From Begonia masoniana (Eukaryota; Streptophyta; Magnoliopsida; Cucurbitales; Begoniaceae), in contig CM039509.1 of assembly GCA_022432975.1 (NCBI GenBank), positions 7,131,043-7,195,042 on the forward strand: a stretch of DNA of 64,000 bases, read 5' to 3'. A program made the position numbers and the translations under genes. Positions 54,163 to 64,000 of the stretch are shown here, one piece after another (within the stretch, counting starts at the first letter, position 1; every line of letters begins with the position of its first letter). The notes below the pieces were generated by a model. It saw only the letters and a list, made by a program, of their open reading frames with translations, was not told where the DNA came from and made no database searches.

Positions 54163-56767
54163 GCTTACAGTGAAGAATATGTATCCACTGCCCCGGATTG
54201 ATGATTTATTTGATCAGCTGCAAGGTGCCCGAGTATTCTCGAGGATTGATCTACGCTCGGGTTACAATCAGTTGAAGGTCCGGAAGGATGATATACCGAA
54301 AATGGCATTCCGAACGAGGTATGGGCATTACGAGTTCCTTGTCATGTCTTTTGGACTTACTAATGCCCCTGCAGCGTTTATGGATTTGATGAACCGTGTC
54401 TTCAAGGAGTATCTGGACAAGTTCGTGGTGGTTTTCATCGACGATATCCTGATTTACTCTAAGAAGAAGGAAGAACACGAGGAGCACTTGAGAATAGTCC
54501 TAAGGATTCTATGCCAGCACCAGTTGTATCCAAAGTTCTCTAAGTGCGAGTTCTGGCTGGATCGAGTCAATTTTCTTGGCCACATTATATCAGAAGAAGG
54601 GGTTTCCGTGGATCCGAGAAAAATTCAAGTGGTCAGAGATTGGCCACAGCCGAAGAACGTACGTGAGGTGCGTGGATTTCTCGGATTAGCCAGTTATTAC
54701 CGGAAGTTTATAGAGGGATTCTCGAAGATCGCACTTCCACTTTCAAGATTGACTCGGAAGAACGAGATATTTATATGGTCAGCTGCTTGTGACAGCAGTT
54801 TTATGGAGTTAAAGCAGAGATTGACCACTGCCCCAGTATTGGCGCTACCTGTTGAAGGTGACAAGTATAGCATTTATTGCAATGCGTCAGGAGTTGGACT
54901 AGGTTGTGTGTTGATGCAGGAGGGGAGAGTTATTGCTTATGCTTCTCGGCAGCTGAAGCCGTACGAGCTGAACTACCCTACGCACGACCTTGAGTTAGCA
55001 GCTGTGGTCTTCGCACTGAAGATATGGAGACATTGTTTATATGGGCAGCAGTGCGAGATATTTTCTGACCACAAGAGCCTGAAGTATCTATTTCCGCAAA
55101 AGGAGCTGAATATGCGACAGAGAAGGTGGCTTGAGTTCGTCAAAGACTACGATTTTGATATCAAGTACCATCCAAGAAAGGCGAACAAGGTTGCTGATGC
55201 CTTGAGTAGGGTGCCTTCTATGAGTTAGCCTTCACTAGCAGCAATGTCAGTTACGCTGTGGTCTGAGATTGAGAGGTTCGATGTGGAGATAGTGGCAGAA
55301 TTGTCCAGTATGTTCACCAACATTTGTCTCAGGCCGACTATTTTGGATAAGATACGCGAAGCTCACTAGAATGATACGGAGTGTGAGGAGCTTCGATCGA
55401 GTATAACGTTGGGTGACTCGTTGGATATTCACTTATCAGATGATGGTATTCTGAAGTTCAGGCATAGGTGGTACATGCCTAACGACGAGGATCTGAAGAA
55501 AGAGATATTGGTCGAGGCACATTCTTCGGCTTATTCTGTGCACCCGGGAAGTACCAAGATGTACCGGGATTTGAAACAACATTTCTGGTGGCCTAACATG
55601 AAACGAGAAGTTGCAAAATATGTAGAAAATTGCCTGGTTTGTCAACAGGTAAAGGCAGAACATCAGAGGCCGGCAGGAACACTACAGCCACTGCCTATTC
55701 CGGAGTGGAAATGGGAGCAGATCTCCATGGATTTTGTTGTGGGGCTCTCGAGGACGACGAAGGGCCATGATGGTGTTTAGGTGATCGTGGACCGATTGAC
55801 AAAGTCGGCCCACTTCTTATCTGTGAAGATGGCATCTTCTATGGACCAGCTCGCTAAGCTTTATGTGCAGGAGATTGTTAGACTGCACGGAGTGCCAGTT
55901 TCTATAGTCTCAGATCGTGATCCGAGATTTACTTCAAAGTTCTGGAAGAGTTTGCACAGAGCTATGGGGACTCAGCTCAATTTATGCACGGCATTTCATC
56001 CTCAGACTGATGGACAGACAAAGAGGACTAATCAGATTCTTGAAGATATGCTCAGAGCTTGTGTGCTTGAGTTTCAGGGCTCGTGGAGCCGATATTTTCC
56101 CCTGGTTGAGTTCTCGTACAACAACAGCTTCTAGGCTACGATTGGCATGGCTCCATATGAGGCGCTGTATGGTCGGAAGTGTAGGTCTCCGTTATATTGG
56201 GACGAGGTTGGCGAAGCCAGCAACGTTGGTCCTGAGATTCTACAACAAACGGCAGAGAAGATTGCCATTATCCGACAACGTATTGAGGTATCTCAGAGCA
56301 GACAGAAGAGCTATGCTGACACACGACGGAGAGAGCTAGAGTTCGAAGAAGGTGATGAGGTTTACCTTAAAGTTTCTCCGTTTAAAGGCGTCATGAGATT
56401 CGGAAGGAGGGGCAAGTTAAACCCTCGGTATGTGGGGCCCTTTCCTATTCTGAAGAGGATCAAGAAGTTGGCGTATAGACTACAGCTTCCGGTTTCTATG
56501 GAGGGTATTCATGATGTATTTCACGTATCTATGCTCCGGAAATGTTTGCGTGATCCATCACATGCCGTGGAGGCAACAGAGATCGAGATACAGCCTACCT
56601 TGACTTACGAGGAGAGGCCGGTGCGTATTTTGGAGACTTCCATCAAAGTTTTGCACAACAAAGAGATTTCGCTAGTCAAAGTCTTATGGCGGAACCACGA
56701 GGTTGAAGAGGCTACTTGGGAACGACAGCAGGATATGATGACTAAGTATCCTGAGTTGTTTGTATGA
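54077..56767 (+). pseudogene. Chromovirus RT, RNase H and integrase, broken by four stops
   Basis: In one frame: RT ([36 protein letters not shown] at about 54432-54461), RNase H ([11 protein letters not shown]), the integrase zinc finger (HSSAYSVH ... CLVC), the core and a C-terminal [17 protein letters not shown] tail. TAG stops lie at 55226-55228, 55367-55369, 55778-55780 (GV-stop-VIVDRL, a Trp position) and 56132-56134 (NNSF-stop-ATIG, a Gln position). The first RNase H catalytic Asp is Asn (YCNAS). The integrase retains the SDRD Asp but its catalytic Glu is Lys (TDGQTKRTNQ for QSER). All of these are explained by G-to-A or C-to-T changes. The product is a Tekay/Del relative of element B and cannot be active. 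Confidence 0.95.
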
Positions 56768-56794
56768 TTTAATTTTGTGGAGAAAATTCTAAAT

Positions 56795-56807
56795 AAAGTG
56801 GGTGGAA
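56795..56807 (+). other. Polypurine tract of element F
   Basis: AAAGTGGGTGGAA directly precedes the 3' LTR and matches the tract of element B. Confidence 0.85.
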
Positions 56808-59371
56808 TGTAATACCTGGCTTGTACGAAATATTAATATTATATTATATGATGACATTTTTGTAAATATGTCAAATCATGTCAGTTTTATGAAAAGAAAG
56901 CGTCATTAGAATCCTAACGATTAATGGGAATTTTAAGGAATTTACGGGATTTTTCGGAGTAATAACGCTATATTTCGAGAAATTTCGTTCAACGTAATAT
57001 AAAGGACATTATGGTAAAAATAGTAAACAAGGTCCGAATTACGAACAGACAGTTTTAATTGAACCCTGGCGATAAATTGGGTTTATTGGTGAAATAAGGA
57101 AATTTGGGATACCCGAATCGCTAGCCACTTAACGAAACGAATGACGAAACTAATATAAAAACAATGCAAGGGCAAAACGGTAATTTACCAAATCAATATT
57201 ATTAAAAATCAAATTTCATTTTCTTCTCCTCACTTCTTCCCTGCCCGTGAGAAAACCAGAGAGCTCTGGCGATTCTCCTTCTCGGCCGATTCCAATTCGA
57301 CCTCCGTTTCTCCTCTGATTGACTCATTTCTTCCATGCTTTCTCCTCCTCTCGCAATCCTAGGTAAGATTCTATGCTTTTGGAGCGTTATGGTTCAGTTT
57401 TCACGAAGTTTAACGTTTAGGGTTTCGTATAGATTTTCGTTAAAACGTGATTTAGGGTTCGTAATCGATAGGTTAGCCATAGTTTTGAATATAATGAACG
57501 TATTAAACGTTATTGGATAAAGTTAATCGATTTAGGACGAATGTTAGAGATTTGACAATTTCTGAGTTTTGGGGAAAAACTCGTCGGTGTTGATTTTGAG
57601 GTGTTGAACGTTATTTGATGGATGAAAATGCCTCATGGAGCTAAGTTAGAATTTTAAGAGAATTTCCATGTTAAGCTTTCGTCAAATTTGGATGTTTAAT
57701 AGTTTAAACTCGTTTTAACGATAATTTGGTGAAATTGCCTAGGTGAACGCTCGTGGACGAAGCTTGGATTGTTGCGTGCACGAGGTAAGTTCTCGTGAAT
57801 TGCTTTGACCGATTGGTCTACACCGTACGTCGAGGTCGTTTCGAGGAATTTGGCGACGTGTTTGTTTATTTGTTTTGGATGGAGAGTTGGGATTAGTTAT
57901 TTTGTAGATTATGTTGTTATCGTCCTGATGGTATATATGTGCTTGTTTACGTTTATATTGAACTGTTCATGCATCACGTATTTTAAACGAACATAGAAAA
58001 TGAATTTCTGCACGATGTTTAAAGAAAATGACGATGTGGCCTGGAGAGGGGCACGACCTATTGTGAAGATCGATTACGGGTTTGTCATAATACCACATCT
58101 ATTATGTACTCATGTGGCCTGGAGAGGGGCTTGACCTATTGTGAAGATCGGTTACGGGTTTGTCACAATACCACATTTATTATGTACTCATACAGTTATA
58201 GGTCATGCGAGATGGGGCTCAGGCACGGCTGTACGTGTTGTAAGCGTGTACCCCCCCATCTAGCTGGAAAGAGTAGTCTGACCACTGGATGTGCTCTCTC
58301 CGGTTAGGAGGCTGAGATCTCGGTGACACCCACAGAGTAAAGATAAAGAAAACGCTGCATGATTTCTGAATTCATATACACAGCATGCATTTACTTTATG
58401 AGAGCTTGCTGAGATTTTTATCTCATAGGTGTCTGTATGGTGTAGGTGATTACGAGGAGACAGGTGAGGACGAGATCCCTCCACCTGTTGAGTAACTCAG
58501 TTGACGGAGGATGGCTTGCGGTGGTGTGTTGCGCAGTCGATGCTTACATGACCCGTGGGGATGTACGTATAGGTTTTTGGGTTTTTGGGATGTTTTGGAT
58601 TGATGATTGTATAGACATTTTAGGATGTTTGGATATGATAGTGGATAGGTTTACTTTTGAGGTTTTAAACGCTTTGAAAACCTGTTTATAAACTGATTTG
58701 GTAAAGTTTTATTTGAAATATAGGTGATTTAAAAATAGGAGGATTTGTTTAGGTTTTAAACGTATCCACGCAGTTCAATTTCCTGAAAATGTACTTTGTA
58801 TTAAATACGTTTGGAGTCGTTATTAAGGGTGATTCGGTGAACGTGAAAAGGATGAGGATATGAATGAGTTTTTATTTGATGTTATTGTGTTGGTTGGGTG
58901 TGTGTATAAGTTGCATTGTGTAGTTGGCGCAGGAGAAAAAAAAAGAGAGAACAAAAAAGTGTGGCAGGCAGTGAGGGTGGCAATTGATCGCCTGAGGAGG
59001 GGATCAATCGCCCCTCTTGGATCGCCACTCCCTGGAATTCTAGGGAGTGTGGCGATTTGCAACAGGCGACTATTCGCCTGTTGCAATCGCCGAAGGGCGA
59101 TTGATAGCCATGATCAATCGCCGAAGGGCGATTGATCGCCATGATCAATCGCCCCTGCATTCCCTTCTTGCCCCTCCCCTTTTATGTTTTAAATTTATTT
59201 ATTTTAATTGTTTTAAATTGTTTTTAATTTCAATTGTTTTAGTATTTATTTTAAACGACTTACTAAACGAATTTCGATTCCGATTTAAAAGGTTTTCATT
59301 CTGCTCACACGAACGAGATTGTAAAAAAAAAAAATGTACGGGAAACTGGGTACAGTATTAGGGTCGTGACA
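56808..59371 (+). repeat. 3' LTR of element F
   Basis: Pairs with 49581-52118. It carries an extra copy of the GATCAATCGCC / GAAGGGCGATTGATCGCC unit (59095-59155) relative to the 5' LTR, a duplication after or during transposition. The poly-C run is shorter here (seven). Confidence 0.95.
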
Positions 59372-59376
59372 CTTTC

Positions 59377-60746
59377 AGATCATCTCGAACATGGTGAGGA
59401 TCGATTTTTCCGTAGTAGGCAATAAAATTGCATTGAATGACTCGCACAAATTATTTAAGCCCATTTCGCACTTGGAAATCGAAGAGAATGCATGACTAGT
59501 TCAATATCTATGCTCTTCTTCTGGAAAATATGGTTAGACATCTGGGCTAATCTGATATAATTTCTTTATTTTTATCTCGAAATGAAACCTTGTGGTTGTC
59601 TTGGCCACATTCCACATCGCATCTTTGTATACTCTGTCTCAAAATTGATTTTTGAAATTTGCGTACATATGTCGGAGGCAGTAGCAGTGTTCGGCTTGTC
59701 CTAATTGTTCATGCACAGAAGTTGACAACCCCTGATATTTGAAAGAAAAACAGTGTCAACATAAAACAATATAACTACCATAACGCCCTAATAGTTGAAA
59801 TAACTATTGGAAATGTATTATATCTTTTTTCGATCCGAAATAATTATTCCTCCGTATCCCGATCCCATGTTTAGGTCTCACTTCAAATATGTCAAAAACC
59901 ACTTCCATGAGTCCGTAAACTCGGATTCAATGTTGGCAACAACAACATGATATATTTCATCATTGCCGTCAATATTGGCGGCTGTGAGTAGTTGGCCGAG
60001 ACACAAGCCCTTCAGACGACAACCATCCAAACAGATAACAAGTCTATCGAACTGCAACAAATCTGTCTTGCACACAGCCATGCACATATACATTCTTTGA
60101 AATACCAATGAATCAGAGCCCATCTCGTAAGCATGTATTTTTAATGTGCTACCCGAATTTAATCTACATATTTCAGCTGCGTACGACCACAGTAGCTTGT
60201 ATTGTTCGTCATCATTCCCTTCATTAAGTGTTCGAGCTACGCTTCTTACTCTTCTAGCAAGACTGAGTGTAATGCTGACAGTCAAATTCTTCCTTACTGT
60301 CTCGATAATGGATGAGATTTCCCACGTAGGTTGATTTTTGAACCAATCCAGATAATGATTCGCCACCCATTTTGCTGTAGCGTGTCGATTCTTAATTTTC
60401 CTTGAACAGCTGTGAGAATCGGTCAAACTTTTTATTTGAAATGTAAGCTCGTTTTACATCTTCGAATCATGCAGTCACCACTCACATCCGTCTTCACACT
60501 TAGCCATTAGTCGCCGCTTGTCACTTTTGGTGAATTTGATCTCATAACCATTTGTCAAAGAATATTTGACTATTTCTTCTTTAATTTCCTTTAAATAACT
60601 ATACTTTTTTCCAAAAAAAAAATTCATTGAGAGTTCTTCTCTTACCGGTATGCTTTCAATCTCATCATCTTCCGAACCGACCAGTGTTCGAAGCTCGTCG
60701 TCTAGAGTTTTAGAGGTCGAATGCACCTCTATTTCTTCATTTCCAT
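59377..60746 (-). pseudogene. MULE (MuDR-type) transposase, N-terminal and catalytic part
   Basis: On the minus strand the gene starts near 60746. The N-terminal MuDR DNA-binding-type domain reads KEEIVKYSLTNGYEIKFTKS, then CEDGCEW (to about 60475), then a stop and frameshifts. The frame at 60426-59878 continues with NRHATAKWVANHYLDWF, the core MYMCMAVCKTDL...VICLDGCRLKG (catalytic Asp in the DGC context), LLTAANIDGNDEIYHVVVAN and SWKWFLTYLK. More decayed sequence follows: DAMWNVAKTTRFH, HAFSSISKCEMGLNNLCES and LTMFEMI near 59380. The catalytic Asp/Asp/Glu set cannot all be confirmed because of frame breaks. It is cut at 59372 by the chromovirus and continues at 49575 and then 48310. Unlike M1/M2, it carries transposase sequence. 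Confidence 0.88.
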
Positions 60747-61415
60747 ATAAGTGATCGAATGCTCAAAGATCACCATATGCAGACGTGACGTACGAATACC
60801 AATCCATATTGGCACCACAAGTTGTTGTCTCGTCTAAATCAACTGATTTACTTGAATCAAAATCCATCGTCGTCGTTAATACAAAGAAAATTCTCCAGAG
60901 CAAGATAATAGTGGAGAGGTTTTAGAGTTTTCGCAAAGTGGAAGGTGAGAATTGAGACCGATGGATGGTTCCTTAAATAGATCAAGAGAATAGGGGACCG
61001 CTCTCCCATGATGGTGCCCCGTTCTCCCACCCGTGATAGCCAATAATTGGTCACGGGCTGCAGGAGAACCGGGGGCTGAGCTAAAATGAGCAGCCCCTCG
61101 TGTCTTTTCCACATGCAACGCATGTGCGAAGAGTTCTACACCCCTGCATCGACCCCCGGATAGAACGAGAGGCCGTTCTTTTTAGATCGGTCTCATGTTG
61201 TGCATGTGCGAGGGATGTGAAATTAGATCTTCGACAGAACGGGAGGCTTCTGTATGTAAAATGCAGAACAGAGGGTTATTGGTCGATCGTCAAGAGTTGA
61301 ATTATTATGTTTTGGATAATTTAAGGTTTGATTTGTTAAGATTAATACTTAGGGTTTTAAAAAAAAAAAAACAATAGTTTGAGGGTGAAATTAGATTTTA
61401 CCCTTAAATTTATTT
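60747..61415 (-). promoter_or_regulatory. MULE 5' region with conserved hairpin
   Basis: This upstream region matches 45241-45760. It includes an inverted repeat at 61030-61057 (CCCGTGA ... TCACGGG, with an inner CCAAT-A-ATTGG). The outer end, GAGGGTGAAATTAGATTTTACCCT (about 61382-61405), is conserved in both copies and may be the MULE terminus. No clear terminal partner or 9-bp duplication was found at the other end. Confidence 0.55.
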
Positions 61416-62699
61416 GAAAAAAAACAATAGAGCTTGATGTATTATTGTTACTGGTTTCCCGCAACTGACAGAAAATGACCTAAAAAGAAGAAGTTGAAAG
61501 AATTGTCAAGGTTTTTCATATATCCTTCTTTATTACAAATGTCTTGTATTTATACTAATCTACCGGTAGTTATTCTGTTACACAAATTCACTAAGCTCTT
61601 AGGTTTACTAACCTCTCTGCTACACCTAGAAGTATCTAGAATATGCCACACTGTTAGTTGCACCTCCACTTGTATCTTTATTCGCACATCGTAGATGTCT
61701 TATTCTCTAACATTATCTTTCATATTTAAAGAAAAGTCTCACAATAAATAAAGTTGTTAAATTATTTATTTCTCTTTCATGTCAATAAGAAGTCTTGAAA
61801 ACATCGCTTTTGAGGCCCCAAACTCATCCGAGGATCAATAAAGAAACTGAACAATAACACATCAACCACAGACCAACTGTTGTCACATGAACTTTGTCAA
61901 TCAATTACGAACCTTCCTATCAATTTTAATTAGTTCCAGCTGATCGAAAGTAACACATACAACACTTTCTAACCACAAGTGCGACACATATTGCTCACCA
62001 AAAACAAACCAAACACATCAGTGCATCGAAAATGTGACACATAAAAGCAAGGACTACCCCATGACCAGGACAGGTTGAACAATACATGTTCACTATCGAC
62101 TCACAGATTAAACAACACACAAGCTACCAAATGTTAGAAACGAAACGATCATACATACATATGCACAAGCTTGTTCTTTAATCGAATTACATATAAAAAG
62201 ACAAAGAAAAATGTCAATTTTTACAGGACAAGTGCACATGCTTTAATGGAAACCATTCAATTAAAATCAGGTCTATTGCTTTGCCTTCATGCAATTACAT
62301 TCCACTAGCTAGGGTTTGGGTCCCCCACTATGGAAACCCATCTTCTACTTTCTCAAAATTTTGAACCCACCACTAAGTTTTTACCCTAGAAACCCTAATT
62401 ATTTTACTCTACAAAAAGCATCGTTAAAGCAAAGTTTACAATCATTGACTAAATTATAAAAATTAAGGCTTTTAATTGATTGGAGCACGGAGCACGTAGC
62501 ACGGAGCACGGAGCACGGAGCACGGAGCACGCCCTTTTGAAGATGAGATTTTAATTGAATATTTTTCATTAGGTTAAAATTAATTGGAACCCTAAACAAT
62601 GTATTTAATTTAAAACATCCCCTAAACTAAAAAATTTAACAATTAAAATCTTAAAATATAAAAAATATAATAGATCAAACCCTAGCGGGTGGCCGATCA
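61416..62699. other. Intergenic DNA without recognised genes
   Basis: No coding features were seen. It includes AT-rich sequence and the heptanucleotide array at 62482-62531. A GGCCGATCA ends the region, and the last five bases (GATCA) would be the left target duplication of the next LTR. Confidence 0.45.
62482..62531. repeat. (GGAGCAC)n short tandem repeat
   Basis: About seven units of GGAGCAC in a row, one with T for G (GTAGCAC). It gives a small repetitive open frame that is not a gene. Confidence 0.95.
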
Positions 62700-64000
62700 T
62701 GTAACAACCCCAGTAGGGACGAGACCAAACCATGACTCTTTTAGACTTGTCCAACATAACTTGGCTCAAGACATCATTCGTGAATCATTAAACATAGCTC
62801 AGTAAAGAAATATATTACGCATCTGCCGGCAAGCAGTGCAAGGTACCTCAGCCGGTGAACGGGTACTTCAACTCTTAAATTATGTCAGCCAGTAGAGAAA
62901 TAAGGTCACATCGACCAGTGATAAATCACACTTCAGTTCCCGCATCACCCGGGCACTAGACGACAAAATATATATGTATATCTCCTACGCCGATCGCTAA
63001 ACGACAAGCAATGAGCTCGCTTCAGCCGATAGTGTAAATCTACATCATCCGATATTTGAAATACACTATATCACCCGGTCACTAGACGACAAGACTACGT
63101 TTATATCATCCGATAGACATGTGCATCTCACGTGACTACCTAGCATCGCCAGTAAGAGGCATCATCCGGTGGGCAACAATCGTCCCCATCCACCGATGAC
63201 ATCAGCCGGATGATGTCCTCATTCAACAGAGGCATCATCCGGTAAGCATGTGCAACACACGTGACTCACTTACCTCAACCGATAAGAGACATCGCCCGGT
63301 GAACAACAAACGTTCGCCATCCACCTGTGACGTCAGCCGGATGATTCACCCATCCAGCTTCTATCATTTAACTCACACCAGTGACGTCAGCCGGATGATG
63401 TATTCATCCAACTTCTATCACACAGCAGTAAAATACAGAAAACTTCAACAACTCATATCGACGGAAAGATAATCTGACCTTCACAGATCTCATACTCGTA
63501 GACATAAACATAGGCAGACATGAAACATGGACTCATCTAGGATACATGTAGCGGAAGACTTAATTAAAACAGATCATTCTATATCCTTATAATCATCCCC
63601 AAATTTTGGTAACCAAACTAGACCATCACAGAATCCAATATTCTAAAGAAAATCTCATTCTACTTAAATATCAGTTCATCATAAATCTTATTGACACATT
63701 ATGAGCATAACTACGGGTCATATTCGCCTGCCAGCCACAGATTTCCACCCTAAGCACCATCCTACAACCAGCCTTAGACATCATCACTGAATTTGGAATC
63801 CTCACCTGCTAAATCTTCACCTACATCATAAGGTTTAAACTATAAGCCTAATGCTTAGTAAGGAATGCAATACTAACAAGTATGCATGAATGCTCATTTT
63901 AAGAAATAAATGCTCATGAATCTTTTCTTGTTCATATTCATACTCAAGGTCTTCATTCTTGTTCATCGTTCGTATTCATTGTTCATAATCATCATTCATG
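62700..64000. mobile_element. LTR start, truncated by the window edge
   Basis: Begins TGTAACAACCCC, a usual LTR terminus for plant gypsy elements, and continues to the edge. It contains many ATCATCCGG / CAGCCGGATGATG motifs and two exact TGACGTCA sites (63326 and 63380 region), resembling the repeat region of element B's LTR. No coding sequence was reached. Family and orientation are uncertain; similarity of the 62700 end to the B LTR's promoter-distal end (TGTGACAGCCC) is slight. Confidence 0.6.

Larger units (their letters stand above)
49581..59371 (+). mobile_element. Full-length Ty3/gypsy chromovirus (Tekay/Del type), element F
   Basis: LTRs of 2538 bp (49581-52118) and 2564 bp (56808-59371) run from TGTAATACC to GGTCGTGACA. 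Perfect CTTTC duplications (49576-49580 and 59372-59376) flank the element. A tRNA-Met primer site (TGGTATCAGAGC, 52124-52135) and a purine tract (AAAGTGGGTGGAA, 56795-56807) are in the expected places. One gag-pol frame lies between them. The LTRs are very similar, with differences mostly at scattered transitions and in a poly-C run. It landed in a decayed MULE transposase gene. It is inactivated by five stops and a 2-nt frameshift. Confidence 0.97.

Noticed and set aside
60857..61123. Overlapping 80-90 codon frames upstream of the MULE transposase
   Set aside because: The region is the conserved MULE 5' end. The frames overlap on the same strand and have no domain match.
62399..62599. Repetitive RAPCSVLRATCSVL protein on the minus strand
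   Set aside because: It is a translation of the GGAGCAC heptanucleotide array.

Overview
The window is plant nuclear DNA, most likely repeat-rich intergenic DNA of a flowering plant and probably a eudicot. It is dominated by Ty3/gypsy LTR elements with tRNA-Met primer sites. It also holds Ty1/copia solo LTRs, Mutator-like (MULE) elements with 9-bp target duplications, two Cassandra TRIMs carrying 5S rRNA sequence, and a relic of an endogenous caulimovirid. No rRNA locus, tRNA gene or bacterial feature was found. The only plausible host genes are two tandem small secreted Cys-containing peptide genes (RALF-like, moderate confidence) at 6.7-7.5 kb.

Layout, left to right. 1-4.3 kb: Athila/Tat-type gypsy fragments in opposite orientations, the minus-strand one split by a solo LTR (401-3097, TSD GAAAC). 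4.3-8.0 kb: AT-rich DNA and the peptide genes. 8.0-9.3 kb: a caulimovirid movement-protein relic with primer site, bounded by TA repeats. 9.5-10.35 kb: Cassandra copy 1. 10.9-13.0 kb: decayed MULE and other transposon coding debris. 13.0-31.0 kb: one solo LTR (TSD AAAAT) that received a full-length 10-kb chromovirus on the minus strand (14120-24189), a second solo LTR (24416-28242, TSD GTATA) itself holding a copia solo LTR, and Cassandra copy 2 (TSD TCCAA). 31-35.8 kb: unassigned repeats, a 0.7-kb direct repeat and a truncated chromovirus RT/RNase H. 36-41 kb: a plus-strand gypsy element with decayed gag and protease, its 5' LTR split by another solo LTR (TSD TCAGA). 41.2-45.1 and 46.0-47.2 kb: two non-autonomous MULEs with perfect 9-bp TSDs. 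The first carries a captured CC-type glutaredoxin fragment and is split by a solo LTR. 47.8-61.4 kb: a decayed MULE transposase gene on the minus strand, split by a copia solo LTR and by a full-length 9.8-kb chromovirus (49581-59371, TSD CTTTC). From 62.7 kb: the start of another LTR that runs off the window.

The two long gypsy elements encode collinear gag-protease-RT-RNase H-integrase polyproteins with a C-terminal region of the Tekay/Del chromovirus type. Both are inactivated. The minus-strand element has one in-frame stop plus a substitution at an integrase catalytic Asp. The plus-strand element has five stops, a 2-nt frameshift and lost RNase H and integrase catalytic residues. Most of these lesions are C-to-T or G-to-A transitions, the pattern expected of methylated silent DNA.

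The most unusual signals are: a paired GATCGATCG palindrome module recurring with nearly the same spacing in different LTR families; arrays of TGACGTCA (bZIP-type) sites in one LTR family; a glutaredoxin fragment partly duplicated in inverted orientation inside MULE terminal repeats; and a conserved hairpin in the 5' end of a MULE family.
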